This document shows positions 16,165-25,043 of a stretch of DNA of 64,000 nucleotides, in pieces. Both the position numbers and the translations under genes were made by a program. Source of the DNA: REEB95 sp963810055 (GTDB lineage: Bacteria > Pseudomonadota > Alphaproteobacteria > ATCC43930 > CGMCC-115725); the NCBI GenBank assembly GCA_963810055.1, contig CAWEME010000012.1, positions 310,001 to 374,000 on the forward strand, read 5' to 3'. Positions within the stretch are counted from its first letter, which is position 1. Each line of letters starts with the position of its first letter. The notes below the pieces were generated by a model. It had not been told where the DNA came from. It ran no database searches and saw only the letters and a program-made list of their open reading frames with translations.

Positions 16165-18056
16165 GCCGGAACCGGCAGGTCCCGCCGCGCCCGCGCTTCT
16201 TGGCGCACATGGCGCAGCAGCGCCACCAGCGCCGCCGGGGTCACGCCCGAAACCCGCGCCGCCTGGCCCAGGGTTTCCGGCCGCGACGCCGACAGCTTGA
16301 GGCGGATTTCGGCCGAGAGACTGCCGATTGCCGCGTAATCGAGGTCGCGCGGCAAGGCCAGCGATTCGTCGCGGCGAAATGCTTCGATTTCCTGTTCCTG
16401 CCGTTCGAGATAGCCGGCATAACGCCCGTCGATCTCGATCTGCTCGGCGATATCGCTAGGGATCCCCGCCAGCTCCGGCCAGATCGCGGCCAGCCGCGCG
16501 AGATCGATCCCGGGATAGGCCAGAAGCTCGGCGGCCGAGCGCGATACCCCGTCGGCATTGATGGTGAGGCCCTGGCGGCGCAGCGCCGACGGACTCATTT
16601 CCAGGCTGTGCACCAATTCACGCGCCCGCGCCAGCGCCGCGGATTTGGCGGCGAAAGCGATTTCCCGCTCCTTCCCGACGCAGCCCAGCGCCAGGCCCAA
16701 AGGCGTCAGGCGCTGATCGGCATTGTCGGCGCGCAGGCTCAGCCGGTATTCGGCGCGCGAGGTGAACATGCGATAAGGCTCTTCCGTGCCTTTGGTCACC
16801 AGGTCGTCGATCAGCACGCCGATATAAGAGCTGGCGCGGTCGAGCGTGAATGCCTCGCCGCCGGCAACCGCCTTGGCGGCGTTCAGCCCCGCGACCAGGC
16901 CCTGCGCCGCCGCCTCTTCATAACCGGTGGTGCCGTTGATCTGCCCGGCCAGGAAAAGCCTGGGAATCCTGCGGGTTTCGAGGCTCGCGCGCAATTCGCG
17001 CGGATCGACGAAATCGTATTCGATGGCGTAACCCGGCCGGATCATCCGCGCCCGTTCCAGCCCGGGAATGGTCTTCAACAGCCCAGCCTGAATCTCGCGC
17101 GGCAGCGAGGTCGAGATGCCGTTGGGATAGACCGTGTCGTCGTCCAGTCCCTCGGGCTCGAGGAAAATCTGGTGGCGCTCGCGTTCGGCGAAACGCACCA
17201 CCTTGTCCTCGATCGACGGGCAATAACGCGGGCCGATGCTTTCGATCTGGCCCGAATAGATCGGCGCGCGGTGGAGATTGGCGCGTATGAGATTGTGCGA
17301 GGCCGGCGTTGTGCCGGTGATGGCGCAATTGATCTGCTTGGTGGTGATGTGCGAGGTGAGGAACGAGAAAGGCGGCGGCGGGTCATCGCCGGGCTGGGCT
17401 TCGAGCGCTTGCCAATCGATGCTGCGGCCGTCGAGCCGCGGCGGCGTTCCGGTCTTGAGCCGTCCCATGCGGAATTGGCAGCGCGCCAGGGTTTGCGCCA
17501 GACCGACCGAAGGCCGCTCGCCGACCCGGCCGGCGGAAATTTTTTCTTCCCCGATGTGTATGAGCCCGCGCAGGAAGGTGCCGGTGGTGATGACCACGGC
17601 GCCGGCGGAAATGCGCGCGCCCGAACCGGTGACCACGCCGGCGACGGCGCCGGACGAATCCAAAATCAAATCCTCGGCGGCGTCTTCGAGGATGGCAAGA
17701 TTTTCGCGTCCGGCCAGAAGACTCTGCATCGCCCGGCGGTAGAGCTTGCGGTCGGCCTGGGCGCGCGGCCCGCGCACCGCCGGACCCTTGCTGCGGTTCA
17801 AGACGCGGAATTGAATCCCGGCGCGGTCGATGACGCGCGCCATGAGCCCATCGAGCGCGTCGACTTCCCGCACCAGATGCCCCTTGGCCAAGCCGCCGAT
17901 CGCCGGGTTGCACGACATCTCGCCGATCGTGTCGCGGCGGTGCGTGAGCAACAGCGTCTTCGCGCCGAGACGCGCCGCCGCGTCGGCCGCCTCGCAACCG
18001 GCGTGGCCGCCGCCGATGACGATGACGTCGAAATGGTTTTGCGCGATGGCGTCCAT
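16161..18056 (-). CDS. mnmG: tRNA U34 carboxymethylaminomethyl-modification enzyme MnmG (GidA)
   Basis: A 631-residue FAD protein that works with MnmE to modify the wobble uridine of several tRNAs. The N-terminal dinucleotide fold is V-I-V-I-G-G-G-H-A-G-C-E-A (about residues 11-23), followed by the family signature C-N-P-A-I-G-G-L-A-K-G-H. G-P-R-A-Q-A-D-R-K-L-Y and G-T-F-L-R-G-L-I-H-I-G lie downstream, and the C-terminal helical domain binds MnmE and tRNA. The ATG at 18056 is the family start; an in-frame GTG at 18110 lies inside parS 3. mnmE is on the same strand at 19630-20976, separated by a hemerythrin and small-ORF insertion. Confidence 0.97.
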   Translation of the reverse strand: MDAIAQNHFDVIVIGGGHAGCEAADAAARLGAKTLLLTHRRDTIGEMSCNPAIGGLAKGHLVREVDALDGLMARVIDRAGIQFRVLNRSKGPAVRGPRAQADRKLYRRAMQSLLAGRENLAILEDAAEDLILDSSGAVAGVVTGSGARISAGAVVITTGTFLRGLIHIGEEKISAGRVGERPSVGLAQTLARCQFRMGRLKTGTPPRLDGRSIDWQALEAQPGDDPPPPFSFLTSHITTKQINCAITGTTPASHNLIRANLHRAPIYSGQIESIGPRYCPSIEDKVVRFAERERHQIFLEPEGLDDDTVYPNGISTSLPREIQAGLLKTIPGLERARMIRPGYAIEYDFVDPRELRASLETRRIPRLFLAGQINGTTGYEEAAAQGLVAGLNAAKAVAGGEAFTLDRASSYIGVLIDDLVTKGTEEPYRMFTSRAEYRLSLRADNADQRLTPLGLALGCVGKEREIAFAAKSAALARARELVHSLEMSPSALRRQGLTINADGVSRSAAELLAYPGIDLARLAAIWPELAGIPSDIAEQIEIDGRYAGYLERQEQEIEAFRRDESLALPRDLDYAAIGSLSAEIRLKLSASRPETLGQAARVSGVTPAALVALLRHVRQEARARRDLPVPA

Positions 18057-18465
18057 GGGGGCGCAATCTAGTTTAGGCGGCCGGTCCCGTGAAGCCGGCC
18101 GATGTTTCACGTGAAACAGGCGCCGGCTTGGCGCCCGAAAATCTGGCGCTTTTCCCAGCAGGCGTTAACGCTTTCTTAAGTAATAATTAGCAATTGGTTA
18201 ACAAATGAACAATTTTGCGGCAAAATGCAAAGTAATGAGCAAATAATAGCCTGGCGGCCCCATATCTTGTTCAAAACAAACGATTCGGGCCTGGAACGTC
18301 CCGGGAACCAATACTATATGCTGTGGTCTTACCCTGCAAAAATCACAATATGTTCTTGATTTTTACTGGGCCTGATCTTGCGCGTTTGCCGATTCCCGCG
18401 CGGTTTAACGGTTTAAGCCGGCGGAGCGCCGAATTGGCAAGATCGTTGCGTGGTTACCGGATGCC
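18057..18465. other. AT-rich intergenic region upstream of mnmG
   Basis: No gene is seen. It contains parS 3 (18103-18118), then from about 18160 to 18370 an AT-rich stretch with several TTAA and poly-A/T runs, unlike the GC-rich surroundings. It must contain the mnmG promoter. I found no convincing DnaA box, so origin function is possible (in E. coli oriC adjoins mnmG) but not supported. Confidence 0.5.
18103..18118. other. parS site 3 (perfect), upstream of mnmG
   Basis: TGTTTCACGTGAAACA, identical to parS site 1. It is intergenic, 47 bp upstream of the mnmG start codon, and could also influence mnmG transcription through ParB binding. Confidence 0.95.
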
Positions 18466-18639
18466 ATGCCCGTGCGCGACATGAAATCGAAGCGGCAGCC
18501 GCCGGAGGAGCCGGACGATCCCTGGAGCTGGATCGCCATCATCTTCGCCGCCGTGCTGGCATTGGTGTTGGTGATCCAGACCTCGCCCGCCGTGAGGGGA
18601 ATCGGCGACGGGCAGCAGGTCGAGGCCAAATCCGGCTGA
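18466..18639 (+). CDS. small single-pass membrane protein, 57 residues
   Basis: Unrecognised. The frame encodes a charged, Pro-rich N-terminus (M-P-V-R-D-M-K-S-K-R-Q-P-P-E-E-P-D-D-P), a hydrophobic helix (about residues 20-38: W-S-W-I-A-I-I-F-A-A-V-L-A-L-V-L-V-I) and a short polar tail. A second ATG at 18481 is equally possible, and the ribosome-binding site is weak. The charge/hydrophobic/polar order resembles genuine small inner-membrane proteins. Confidence is limited by size and by lack of a known family. Confidence 0.45.
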   Translation: MPVRDMKSKRQPPEEPDDPWSWIAIIFAAVLALVLVIQTSPAVRGIGDGQQVEAKSG

Positions 18640-18848
18640 ATCCTCGGCGGAAATGGAACGGTTCCATACCGAGCCTGTTCACGAGCCGCGCCTGTCTGAT
18701 GCTGATGACACCGCCGGCTGCCACGGGATTTACCATAAGCCGTATCTATATTCCGGTGCATTCCGAGCCCGCAGAAATTTTGTTCATCTGTTAGGCACCG
18801 CCCCCAAATCGTTCTATCCTGCGCTCATAAAAAGAGCGGAGAAGGTGC

Positions 18849-19274
18849 GTGGCCGCCAAATTCGACAAGCTTCCATGGGCTCCGGCTTGGGAAATCGGAG
18901 TCCAAGAGATCGACGACGACCATCGCCTGCTCATCGACCAGAGCAACGCGCTGTTCGAGGCGTTGGCGGAAGCGCGCCCCAAGGCGGAAATCATGGCCAT
19001 CGTCGGACGCATGGAAAGCGCGTGTTGGGAGCACTTCCGGCGCGAAGAGGCCATCTTGCGGGAGGCCCGATACGAAGAGGCCGACGAACACGCCGCCGAG
19101 CATCGCCGGATCGAGCGGGAGTTGGCGAAGGCGGTCCGCGCCATGGAGGCCGCCGAGGTTTCGGCCGCCGAGTGGAAAGCCTTTGCGCTCTCGTTTCAAT
19201 CGACCCTGGTCAATCACCTCTTGCTGTATGACTTGAAATACAAGTCGCACCTGCTGTGGAAACGAGGCCGGTAA
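18849..19274 (+). CDS. bacteriohemerythrin
   Basis: A 141-residue four-helix hemerythrin-domain protein that binds O2 at a non-heme di-iron centre and may store, deliver or sense oxygen or iron. Expected ligands are visible in order: His in D-D-D-H-R (about residue 25), H-F-R-R-E-E (about 62-67), H-A-A-E-H (about 78-82), and H-L-L-L-Y-D near residue 125. The start is a GTG at 18849 with a GGAGAAGG ribosome-binding site. It stands alone, without a chemotaxis or kinase domain, and is followed by a small membrane-protein gene. Confidence 0.9.
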   Translation: MAAKFDKLPWAPAWEIGVQEIDDDHRLLIDQSNALFEALAEARPKAEIMAIVGRMESACWEHFRREEAILREARYEEADEHAAEHRRIERELAKAVRAMEAAEVSAAEWKAFALSFQSTLVNHLLLYDLKYKSHLLWKRGR

Positions 19275-19342
19275 CCGGCCGGCTTTATCCGGTCCCGGCG
19301 GATTTGCCATCTCAGTTCGGGGAGACGATCGGGGGACGCATC

Positions 19343-19513
19343 ATGGCCATCATCGTTGGCGTCATCATGATGGTTGCCGGCATCGGTATCGTTTTCGGCG
19401 GACGTCTTTTCCCCGCGCAACGCGACATCGTGGAGCGTTGCGGCATCTATGTGTTCTTGGCCGGGCTGGGAATTTGGGCGATCGCCTGGGCGATAAGCGC
19501 GCTTGCCGGTTGA
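19343..19513 (+). CDS. small two-helix membrane protein, 56 residues
   Basis: Two hydrophobic helices (about residues 2-18 and 36-54) flank a short basic/acidic loop (R-L-F-P-A-Q-R-D-I-V-E-R). No family is recognised. The ATG at 19343 has a GGGGGA ribosome-binding site; a longer in-frame version from 19256 would overlap the hemerythrin gene and add a non-hydrophobic N-terminus, so the short form is preferred. The 68-bp gap suggests cotranscription with the hemerythrin gene. Confidence 0.6.
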   Translation: MAIIVGVIMMVAGIGIVFGGRLFPAQRDIVERCGIYVFLAGLGIWAIAWAISALAG

Positions 19514-19518
19514 TCCGG

Positions 19519-19550
19519 CAAAAAATAGGCCGCCCGAAAACCGGCGGCCT
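19519..19550 (-). terminator. terminator downstream of mnmE
   Basis: AGGCCGCC (19527-19534) pairs with GGCGGCCT (19543-19550). On the minus strand the stem runs into six T (19520-19525). It lies about 80 bp past the mnmE stop. The stem could also serve the convergent small membrane-protein gene, although the + side has no T-run. Confidence 0.75.
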
Positions 19551-19629
19551 CGCGAGTTGGGAAGGGTCGTGAACCCACGCGCTTCCTAAAAGATAATTTA
19601 ACTAGGCCCGTTTGTCACCTATATACCGC

Positions 19630-20976
19630 TCATTTCCCGATGCAGAACTCGCGGAACAGCACGTCGAGCAGGTCCTCGACGTCCACCCTGCCGGTGACGC
19701 GGCCCAAGGCGCGCACGGCGCGGCGCAATTCCTCGGCCGCCAGTTCCGGCGCTTCTATGCCGGGAAACCGCGCCAGCGCAGCGGCGCATTCCTCGAGCGC
19801 CTGGCGGTGGCGCGCGCGGGTGATGAGCGGTGCGGCGCCTAGCCCCGCCTCGATCCGCCTCGCCGCTTCCTCGCGCAACCTCGATTCCACCTCGGTCAAA
19901 CCTCGGCCGGTCTTGACCGAAACCCTTATCGCCGGACCCGATCCGAGGCGGTCGGCCCAATCGGCGTTATCCTTGGGGTTCAAGTCCATCTTGTTGGCGA
20001 CGACGACGGTATCGCCGCCGAACAGACCGCCCAGCGCCTTGGCCTCATCCCGCCTTGTCGCGTCCAGCACGGCGAGCTTCAAATCGGCATGCGCCGCCCG
20101 GGCGCGGGCGCGGCGCACCCCCTCCTCCTCGACCGCGTCGGCGGCTTCGCGCAGACCGGCGGTGTCGGCCAAAATCACCGGGTAACCGCCGAGATCGAGC
20201 GCCACCTCGATCACGTCGCGCGTGGTGCCGGCGGTTTCGGCCGTGATCGCCACCTCGCGCCGCGCCAGCGCGTTCATCAGGCTCGACTTGCCGGCATTGG
20301 GCGGGCCCAATATCGCCACCTCGAAACCTGCGCGCAGAATCTCGCCGCCGCGTTTGTCCTCGAGCGATGCCTCGATCTCCGCCGCAAGAGTCGCGATCTC
20401 GGCCAGCGCCGCCTGGCGTTGGTTTTCCGGCAGGCCTTCCTCGGGAAAATCGATCTCGGCTTCGAGCCGCGCCTGGGCCAGCAGCAGCCGGTGCCGCCAA
20501 TCCTCATAGATCCTGCCGGTTTCGCCCGAAAGCTGGCGCAGCGCCTGGCGGCGCTGGGCCGCGGTTTCGGCGGCGATCAGATCGGCCACGCCCTCGGCTT
20601 CGGTCAGATCGAGCTTGCCGTTCAAGAAGGCGCGGCGGGTGAATTCGCCCGGCTCGGCCAAACGCAGGCCCGGCATCTTGCCCAGCGCTTCGAGCACCGC
20701 CGCCGCCACCGCGCGCCCGCCATGGAGATGCAGCTCGGCCATGTCCTCGCCGGTGTGGCTCGCAGGCGCCGGGAAAAAAAGCGCGATGCCCCGGTCGATG
20801 ACCTCGCCCGATTCGGGATCGGCGAAGCTCATGACCGCAGCCCGGCGCGCCTCAGGCAGCTTGCCGCCCAGCGCCTGGAGCGCTACGCCCGCGCCCGGGC
20901 CGGACAGGCGCAGCACCGCGATCGCCGCCCGGCCCGGCGCCGTCGAAAACGCGTAAATGGTGTCGCCGTCCCGCAT
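19630..20976 (-). CDS. mnmE: tRNA modification GTPase MnmE (TrmE)
   Basis: A 448-residue GTPase that forms the U34-modifying complex with MnmG. The N-terminal folate-binding domain (D-T-I-Y-A-F-S-T-A-P-G-R-A-A-I-A-V) is followed by helical domains surrounding the G domain: G1 G-P-P-N-A-G-K-S-S (about residue 223), G2 A-G-T-T-R-D, G3 D-T-A-G, G4 N-K-M-D. The C-terminus is F-C-I-G-K, carrying the catalytic cysteine. In many alphaproteobacteria mnmE lies directly beside rho; here about 8 kb of accessory genes separate them. Confidence 0.97.
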   Translation of the reverse strand: MRDGDTIYAFSTAPGRAAIAVLRLSGPGAGVALQALGGKLPEARRAAVMSFADPESGEVIDRGIALFFPAPASHTGEDMAELHLHGGRAVAAAVLEALGKMPGLRLAEPGEFTRRAFLNGKLDLTEAEGVADLIAAETAAQRRQALRQLSGETGRIYEDWRHRLLLAQARLEAEIDFPEEGLPENQRQAALAEIATLAAEIEASLEDKRGGEILRAGFEVAILGPPNAGKSSLMNALARREVAITAETAGTTRDVIEVALDLGGYPVILADTAGLREAADAVEEEGVRRARARAAHADLKLAVLDATRRDEAKALGGLFGGDTVVVANKMDLNPKDNADWADRLGSGPAIRVSVKTGRGLTEVESRLREEAARRIEAGLGAAPLITRARHRQALEECAAALARFPGIEAPELAAEELRRAVRALGRVTGRVDVEDLLDVLFREFCIGK

Positions 20977-21173
20977 GGAGCGTCCGAGTGTGCTGCAAAA
21001 CCGGGCGGCGTGGGATATAAACTTGGCGGAACCGACCCGGCATTTTCGGCGCCAATTTCGAGCCTGCGTGAGCTTTGCTTTTGCCTATCAGCAACGGGAC
21101 TTATGCGATAGCCAAAGCTTGTGTTGACCAGCTCTGATAGATCTGCCGCGAAAAACTATTTCGTGAGGAGTTG

Positions 21174-23012
21174 ATGTATATAAAATCATTTCGCGTTCTG
21201 AATTATAAAAGTTTCGCAGATACCGGCGATCAAATTCTAACGCCAGGATTTAATATAATTCTCGGTAAAAACAATGCCGGTAAAACCGCCTTACTGGAAG
21301 CTATTAGCTTATTACCCTTTGGCGACAAACCACATCGCGACGCAAGCATGCGCCGGAATCAGCCCGTTAAACCCAAGAGCGAAGTTCATCTTGAAATTGT
21401 TCTTTCCCCACAAGACTTGACCGATGCTGCGTTAGCCGCTGGGAAATTCATAATCCCGGTTGATGCCCATAGTCGAGCAGATAAGGGCGTGAGTTTTTTG
21501 ACGAGGTTTCTATCGAAGGAACTAGCGATAAAACTTCGATACAACCACCAGAGTTCATGGATAGCTAAATCATATCCATCTCATGAACTTTTCAAGTATG
21601 ACCAAACACCACCACCACAAAAATTGGCGATCGAAGTAAGACGAAATCCCGACATGAACGGTGTCGTAGCGGGACAATTCTTGCACAGCGATTCGGACCA
21701 ATTACCTGATGTAATAGGAAAATATGTACAACAATCCGTGTACATTTTTCGCGCGGAACGGCTTGGGCTCAGCACGCACGCATTTGGACCTAGCGCCAAA
21801 TTACGTACCGACGCTCAGAATCTCGCGGAGGTGCTGAATGTTCTTCAGGGACATCATCACCGCTTTGACGAATATAATCGCCTCGTCAATCTTATTTTCC
21901 CAAACGTACGGCGGATAAGTGTTCGTCCTTATCCGACTCAAGCCGGTCAGCTAGAAATTCTAGTCTGGAATACTATAGCGCCGCCGGATCGTGACGATTT
22001 GGCACAGCCACTTTCGGAAAGTGGCACTGGTATAGGCCAAATTTTGGCGATGCTTTACATACTAGTTACGTCAGAAAATCCTCAAGCTATCGTCATCGAT
22101 GAACCAAATACGTTTTTGCACCCGGGCGCTATCCGCAAACTTATTAAACTAATGAAAGGCGCCCCAGTAAATCATCAGTACATTATTACAACCCATTCTG
22201 CCGACATAATCAGCATGGCCGAAGCGGAAACAATTCATATGGTTTCGTGGGAAAATGAAAAAAGTAAAGTTGAAACTTTAAAGCCTAGTAACATGAGTGA
22301 TTTGCGTCGTGCCTTGCACGAAGTTGACGCTAGGCTTTCTGATCTTTTCGGTGCAGATCATCTCATCTGGGTTGAGGGTCCGACGGAACAAATTTGTTTC
22401 CCACTAGTCCGCGCACATTTCAAAATACAACTGCCAATCGGCACGGAAATTGTTCCGCTGAAACACACCGGAGATTTGGAATCCCGTAGTGTGCGAGCCC
22501 GTGCAATTTGGGAGATATATAAGCAAATCAGCACGGCTGGCTCCCTCATGCCATCAACATTGGCATTCAGTCTTGATCGTGAGTTACGTTCAGAAAAAGA
22601 GATAGAGGATATGCAGCGACAGGCGGGGGCCGTCGTACGTTTTTTGCCTCGACGTACTTATGAAAATTATCTTCTAAACCCGGCCGCAATCACGGCATTA
22701 CTGAATACGCTTCCATCGTTTAAAGAACAGGCCATAGATGCCGGAACCGTCAAACAATGGATTGCCCAAAATGGCGCTAATAGAGAGTTTTTCGGGAATA
22801 ACGCCGCGTTGCCAGTCACCGACCCGAAATGGATTATCGCGGTCAATGCGCCAAAATTATTAATTGCTCTCTTTCAACAATTATCAGATGCAAAAGAGAC
22901 CTATAACAAGCTAACGCACTCTGTCGATCTGACTAAATGGTTGCTGGCACATGACCCTGAATCGCTCTCCGAATTGGCCGTTCACATCCATAGCCTAATC
23001 CCGGGGGATTAG
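21174..23012 (+). CDS. AAA ATPase with TOPRIM-like domain (OLD-family nuclease type)
   Basis: A 612-residue protein. The N-terminal ABC-type ATPase has Walker A G-K-N-N-A-G-K-T (about residues 32-39), signature L-S-E-S-G-T-G-I-G (about 282), Walker B A-I-V-I-D-E-P-N (about 308) and H-loop T-T-H-S-A-D. The C-terminal part has L-I-W-V-E-G-P-T-E and S-L-D-R-E, the Glu and D-x-E positions of a TOPRIM nuclease, then E-N-Y-L-L-N-P. Relatives include class 1 OLD nucleases and DUF4435-type ATPases, several of which defend against phage. The whole gene is clearly AT-richer than its neighbours, indicating transfer. No UvrD-like or other partner adjoins it. The ATG follows GAGGAG. Target and activity are unknown. 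Confidence 0.85.
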   Translation: MYIKSFRVLNYKSFADTGDQILTPGFNIILGKNNAGKTALLEAISLLPFGDKPHRDASMRRNQPVKPKSEVHLEIVLSPQDLTDAALAAGKFIIPVDAHSRADKGVSFLTRFLSKELAIKLRYNHQSSWIAKSYPSHELFKYDQTPPPQKLAIEVRRNPDMNGVVAGQFLHSDSDQLPDVIGKYVQQSVYIFRAERLGLSTHAFGPSAKLRTDAQNLAEVLNVLQGHHHRFDEYNRLVNLIFPNVRRISVRPYPTQAGQLEILVWNTIAPPDRDDLAQPLSESGTGIGQILAMLYILVTSENPQAIVIDEPNTFLHPGAIRKLIKLMKGAPVNHQYIITTHSADIISMAEAETIHMVSWENEKSKVETLKPSNMSDLRRALHEVDARLSDLFGADHLIWVEGPTEQICFPLVRAHFKIQLPIGTEIVPLKHTGDLESRSVRARAIWEIYKQISTAGSLMPSTLAFSLDRELRSEKEIEDMQRQAGAVVRFLPRRTYENYLLNPAAITALLNTLPSFKEQAIDAGTVKQWIAQNGANREFFGNNAALPVTDPKWIIAVNAPKLLIALFQQLSDAKETYNKLTHSVDLTKWLLAHDPESLSELAVHIHSLIPGD

Positions 23013-23024
23013 GTTGGTTAGCCC

Positions 23025-25043
23025 GTGACCCGCAACAATCTCGACCGCGAGACCAGCCCCTATCTGCTCCAGCACCGCGACAATCCGGTGTTTTGGCAGC
23101 CCTGGGGCCAGGCGGCGCTCGACCGCGCCAGGCAAGAGGACAAGCCGATCCTGCTGTCGGTGGGCTACGCCGCCTGCCACTGGTGCCATGTCATGGCCCA
23201 TGAGAGTTTCGAGAATCCCGCCATCGCCGCGCTGATGAACGAACTCTTCGTCGCCATCAAGGTCGACCGCGAGGAACGCCCCGATCTCGACGCGATCTAC
23301 CAGCACGCGCTCATGCTCTTGGGCGAGCAAGGCGGCTGGCCCTTGACCATGTTCCTGACGCCTTCGGGCGAGCCGTTCTGGGGCGGGACCTATTTTCCGC
23401 CCGAACCGCGTTGGGGCCGGCCGGGTTTCGCCGAAGTGCTGAAGGGCATCGCCGGGGTTTACGCCAAGGAACGCGGCAAGGTGCAGAACAACGTCGAAGG
23501 GTTGCGCGCTTCCTTGCGGAAACTCGCTTCGCCCGAGGGGGGCGCGGGATTTCCCGAGGATCTGGGATCGCGCGTGGCCGAGGCTTTGCTGCGCACGGTC
23601 GACCCGGTCCATGGCGGCATCGGCGAGGCGCCCAAATTCCCGCAGGCGCCGCTGCTCGATCTGCTGTGGCGCGGCTGGAAACGCACCCACAACGCCGCGA
23701 TGCGTGACGCCGTGCTTTTGACGCTCGACCATATCTGCCAGGGCGGCATCTACGATCACCTCGGCGGCGGCTTCGCGCGCTATTCGACCGATGCGCGCTG
23801 GCTGGCGCCGCATTTCGAGAAGATGCTTTACGACAACGCGGCTCTGATCCGGCTTCTGACCGAAGCGTGGAAGGAGACGCGCTCGCCTCTTTATGCCGCG
23901 CGCGTGGCCGAGACCGTCGCGTGGCTCGCCCGCGAAATGGTTTTGCCCGAAGGCGGCTTCGCCTCGAGCCTCGACGCCGACAGCGAACACGCGGAAGGGA
24001 AATTCTACGTCTGGTCCGAAGCCGAGATCGACGCGGCTCTCGGCCCGCGCGCGCGCGATTTCAAACGGGCCTATGACGTCTCCCCAACGGGCAATTGGGA
24101 AGGCCATAACATATTGAACCGATTGAACAATATCGAATTGGCCGACGAAGCGGCGGAGGCGGCTTTGGCGCGGGATCGCGCGGTCCTGCTCCAGGCGAGA
24201 GAGCGGCGGGTGCGCCCCGCCCTCGACGACAAGGCGCTGGCCGATTGGAACGGCATGATGATCGCCAGCCTGGCCGAAGCCGCGGCGAGTTTCGCCCAGC
24301 CGGAATGGCTCGGCCTGGCCCGGCGCGCGTTTTCCTTCGTCGCTGCGCGGATGGAAAGCGGCGGCAGGTTGCTCCACTCCTTCCGCGCCGGAATCGCCAA
24401 GAACACCGGAATGCTCGACGACTACGCGCAGATGATAAATGCGGCGCTGGCGCTGTACGAAACCACCGGCGATGAATCTTTTCTCGCCCGCGCGCGCGCT
24501 TGGGAAAAAACCTGCTTCGATTTTTATTGGGACCAGACCGGCGGCGGCTATTTCACCGTATCTTCCGACGTCGAGGCGCTCATCCTGCGCGCCAAGCAGG
24601 CCTTGGACGGGCCGGCGCCTTCGGGCAACGGCACCATGGCGATGAACCTGGCGCGGCTTTTCTTTATCACCGGCGAAGATGTTTACCGCGAACGCGCGGA
24701 AAAACTCTTCGCCGCGTTTTCCGGCGAGGTCGAGCGCAATCCCTTCGGCCACGCCACGTTGTTGGCGGCGCGCGAATTCCTCGCCCGCGCGTTGCAGATC
24801 GCGATCGTCGGCGAGCGCGGCAAGCCAGACACCGAGGCCTTGCTGCGCGTGGTTTTCGAAACCAGCCTGCCCAACAGAGTGCTTGCAGTGGTCGCGCCGG
24901 AGCGTAAGCTTCCCTCCAATCATCCCGCCTCCGGCAAAAGCCGGGAAGGCGGCGTGGCAACCGTTTATATTTGCGAGGGACCGACATGCTCCTTGCCGAT
25001 CGTGAAGCCCGAGGATCTCGCCGCGGCGCTCAAGCGGCGCTGA
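23025..25043 (+). CDS. DUF255 thioredoxin-fold protein (YyaL/SPATA20 family)
   Basis: A 672-residue protein. The N-terminal thioredoxin-like domain carries C-H-W-C-H-V-M (about residues 48-54) and is followed by a long (alpha/alpha)6 domain related to N-acylglucosamine epimerases and glycosidases (G-G-I-Y-D-H-L-G-G-G-F-A-R-Y-S-T-D, H-F-E-K-M-L-Y-D-N). Family members are widespread but have no established reaction. The start is a GTG 12 bp after the AT-rich ATPase gene, and the GC content returns to the genomic level at once, marking the right edge of the island. The 3' end overlaps the ogt-like gene by 58 bp. Confidence 0.93.
   Translation: MTRNNLDRETSPYLLQHRDNPVFWQPWGQAALDRARQEDKPILLSVGYAACHWCHVMAHESFENPAIAALMNELFVAIKVDREERPDLDAIYQHALMLLGEQGGWPLTMFLTPSGEPFWGGTYFPPEPRWGRPGFAEVLKGIAGVYAKERGKVQNNVEGLRASLRKLASPEGGAGFPEDLGSRVAEALLRTVDPVHGGIGEAPKFPQAPLLDLLWRGWKRTHNAAMRDAVLLTLDHICQGGIYDHLGGGFARYSTDARWLAPHFEKMLYDNAALIRLLTEAWKETRSPLYAARVAETVAWLAREMVLPEGGFASSLDADSEHAEGKFYVWSEAEIDAALGPRARDFKRAYDVSPTGNWEGHNILNRLNNIELADEAAEAALARDRAVLLQARERRVRPALDDKALADWNGMMIASLAEAAASFAQPEWLGLARRAFSFVAARMESGGRLLHSFRAGIAKNTGMLDDYAQMINAALALYETTGDESFLARARAWEKTCFDFYWDQTGGGYFTVSSDVEALILRAKQALDGPAPSGNGTMAMNLARLFFITGEDVYRERAEKLFAAFSGEVERNPFGHATLLAAREFLARALQIAIVGERGKPDTEALLRVVFETSLPNRVLAVVAPERKLPSNHPASGKSREGGVATVYICEGPTCSLPIVKPEDLAAALKRR

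Noticed and set aside
18653..18667. Inverted repeat ATGGAA/TTCCAT as terminator of the 57-residue ORF
   Set aside because: Short stem with no T-run; too weak to call.
19551..19629. tRNA-like segment after the mnmE terminator
   Set aside because: Only a 4-bp stem can be drawn; no cloverleaf or T-loop consensus.
21174..25043. Gabija-like two-gene defence system
   Set aside because: The gene after the OLD-like ATPase is a DUF255 thioredoxin-fold protein, not a UvrD-like helicase, and has native base composition.
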